From Ricinus communis (taxonomy: Eukaryota; Streptophyta; Magnoliopsida; Malpighiales; Euphorbiaceae), in the NCBI RefSeq assembly GCF_019578655.1, contig NC_063261.1, positions 25,213,126-25,277,125 on the forward strand: a stretch of DNA of 64,000 bases, read 5' to 3'. The first letter of the stretch is position 1, and each line of letters opens with the position of its first letter. The translations under genes were made by a program, and so were the position numbers. This document shows positions 62,675 to 64,000 of the stretch, piece by piece. The notes beneath the pieces are model-generated. The model had not been told where the DNA came from. It searched no databases and saw only the letters and a list, made by a program, of their open reading frames with translations.

Positions 62675-63694
62675 ATGTCGTCATCTGGGTCCTCATCAAC
62701 ATCGACCAAGTCATGGATTGTGCATAGTATTGTGGCCGGAGCTGCTATTGCTGTGGGTGTTGGTGCTGGAGCTTATTTGGGTCGATTTAGAAAGTTCCGA
62801 CGCCGAGTTATAGGAATCATACCTGCTCGATTCGATTCCTCTCGGTTTCAGGGCAAGCCCCTTGTCCATATCTTAGGGAAACCCATGATCCAGGTACTCG
62901 TTCTTTTGCTTGTTTTGTTTCTACTTATTAAATGATGTGATATAGAATGAGACTTGGAATTTGGGATTTTTTTTGGATTGTTTGTATTGAATTTTGTTAA
63001 TTATCATGAATCAATTTTTGGGATGCACCATTGGAGCAGAAATTTAAGTGTTTACAACTTCTAGTTTTCCCTTTTTTTGGTTCATGAAAGGGAAAGCTAA
63101 TTACAAAATGCATTTCAGTATACAAGATCACTAAGCGGCATGGGAGTATCTAAGAGAGAATGGATCAAAAGTTCAATCTTCAGATTTTTATTACATCGTT
63201 TAAATTTTTATCATGCCAATACAGCCTGTTTGAGATTGAACTTGAATGTGAATAGAATTTCTTAGGTGGATCTGTGATCCTTTACCTGATGGGTTAATAT
63301 TGGTTCCACTATAATAACATGGATAATCTGATATCCTATATCAGATTCCTCCTATCCGGGATCCATGATTTTCTTTTCTGAAATAAAACGATATGCCTGT
63401 TTATCCTCAAACAAAGAATACTGAATCGAATGCTTCTGATTTAGGGGCTCAGATTTGTTCGCAATACTAATGTACAATAATGATCTGAATGTTACATCCA
63501 CGCTTACTGTATATGCTGGAAAGAGAGCTACTATGATGATCCGACATCAAAATTATGTCATTAATTTTAATGGATAACATAATGTATCAATCATGAAAAC
63601 TGTTCTCTGTCAAAACTGCTATCATGTTACAGTTTGTCACCAATGCAGAGAACTTGGGAAAGAGCGAAACTGGCAACTACTTTGGATCACATAA
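62675..63694 (+). CDS. KDSB: CMP-KDO synthetase, first two exons (partial)
   Basis: Exon 1 is 62675-62893 (73 codons) and exon 2 is 63649-63694, ending in phase 1 before GTAAGT. The rest lies beyond the right edge. The protein starts MSSSGSSSTSTKSW, has a membrane segment at about residues 14-36, then VIGIIPARFDSSRFQGKPL (45-63), the nucleotide-binding signature of CMP-KDO synthetases, then LGKPMIQ and RTWERAKLATTLDH. Reaction: CTP plus 3-deoxy-manno-octulosonate gives CMP-KDO plus diphosphate. In plants this activates KDO for rhamnogalacturonan II. The Arabidopsis enzyme is membrane-anchored in mitochondria by its N-terminal segment, which matches the segment seen. No further exon was recognised in the last 300 bp. 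Confidence 0.93.
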
Positions 63695-64000
63695 GTAAGT
63701 CAGTCCTAAGTTTCTTCTGATACTTATTTGGAAATGATGCATTCATTTTCTTGCTTCTTTTAAGTTTGCAAGGGACAATGTCTTAATTGATTTTTTCTTT
63801 TAGAATGCAGTTAAAAATGCCACTGCCTTACTGCTCTTTCTTTTTATTATTTCTTATTATTTTTTAAATATAAGTTTTCTTTTTCAATAAAAGCCAGAAT
63901 GCTTCTCATCTTCTTTATATATAGTTATATTTGCGCCAAAATGCTGTTCACCTTCTTTATATGTAGTTACATCACAATGCATCTAAATGTTGTGCAAAAC

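Noticed and set aside
1..64000. Search for CRISPR arrays, operons, tRNA and rRNA genes
   Set aside because: No regularly spaced conserved repeats, no tRNA B-box with matching A-box, and no rRNA-like segments were recognised. Prokaryotic features are not expected here.

Overview
This 64-kb window is plant nuclear DNA, very AT-rich and gene-poor, from a eudicot. Spliced genes with GT-AG introns, a plant-specific RABF1 GTPase, a DVL/RTFL peptide, a CMP-KDO synthetase, and Copia, LINE, TRIM, hAT and Mutator-type repeats all point there. The gene sequences and base composition would suit a rosid such as Euphorbiaceae, but nothing seen here fixes the species.

Layout: 1-45 is the probable first codons of a minus-strand gene leaving the left edge, with its leader behind it. 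5561-10774 (+) is a complete eight-exon RABF1/ARA6 gene, with a Mutator-type miniature element (4740-5228) ending about 330 bp before its start codon. 11.0-20.0 kb is repeat-rich intergenic DNA. 20058-24779 is a Copia LTR retrotransposon on the minus strand, complete in structure but dead: three in-frame stops, a frameshift and a lost zinc-knuckle cysteine. 24.8-31.3 kb is AT-rich and holds a degenerate tandem array. 31263-34067 is a nested element: a ~516-bp TRIM whose left LTR is split by ~2.3 kb of rearranged sequence that looks like an endogenous caulimovirid (plant pararetrovirus). 35435-35994 is a hAT-like remnant. 40746-40925 (-) is an intact 59-residue DVL/RTFL gene, too short for a usual 60-residue ORF cutoff. 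45592-49182 (+) is a 5'-truncated, decayed LINE with a perfect 16-bp target duplication, sitting between diverged inverted repeats. 50.7-51.1 kb is a foldback element. 54942-55262 (-) encodes a 106-residue secreted-peptide precursor. 60.4-62.1 kb carries two diverged ~500-bp direct repeats, and 62675 to the right edge holds the first two exons of CMP-KDO synthetase (KDSB).

The genes do not form a pathway. RABF1 acts in endosomal traffic, the DVL/RTFL peptide in growth, the secreted peptide possibly in signalling, and KDSB in activating KDO for the pectin domain rhamnogalacturonan II. No new multi-gene system was found. The most notable items are the virus-like insert inside the TRIM LTR, the hidden DVL/RTFL gene, the Copia element whose stops are all explicable by C:G-to-T:A changes, and the LINE with a pristine target duplication around broken ORFs.
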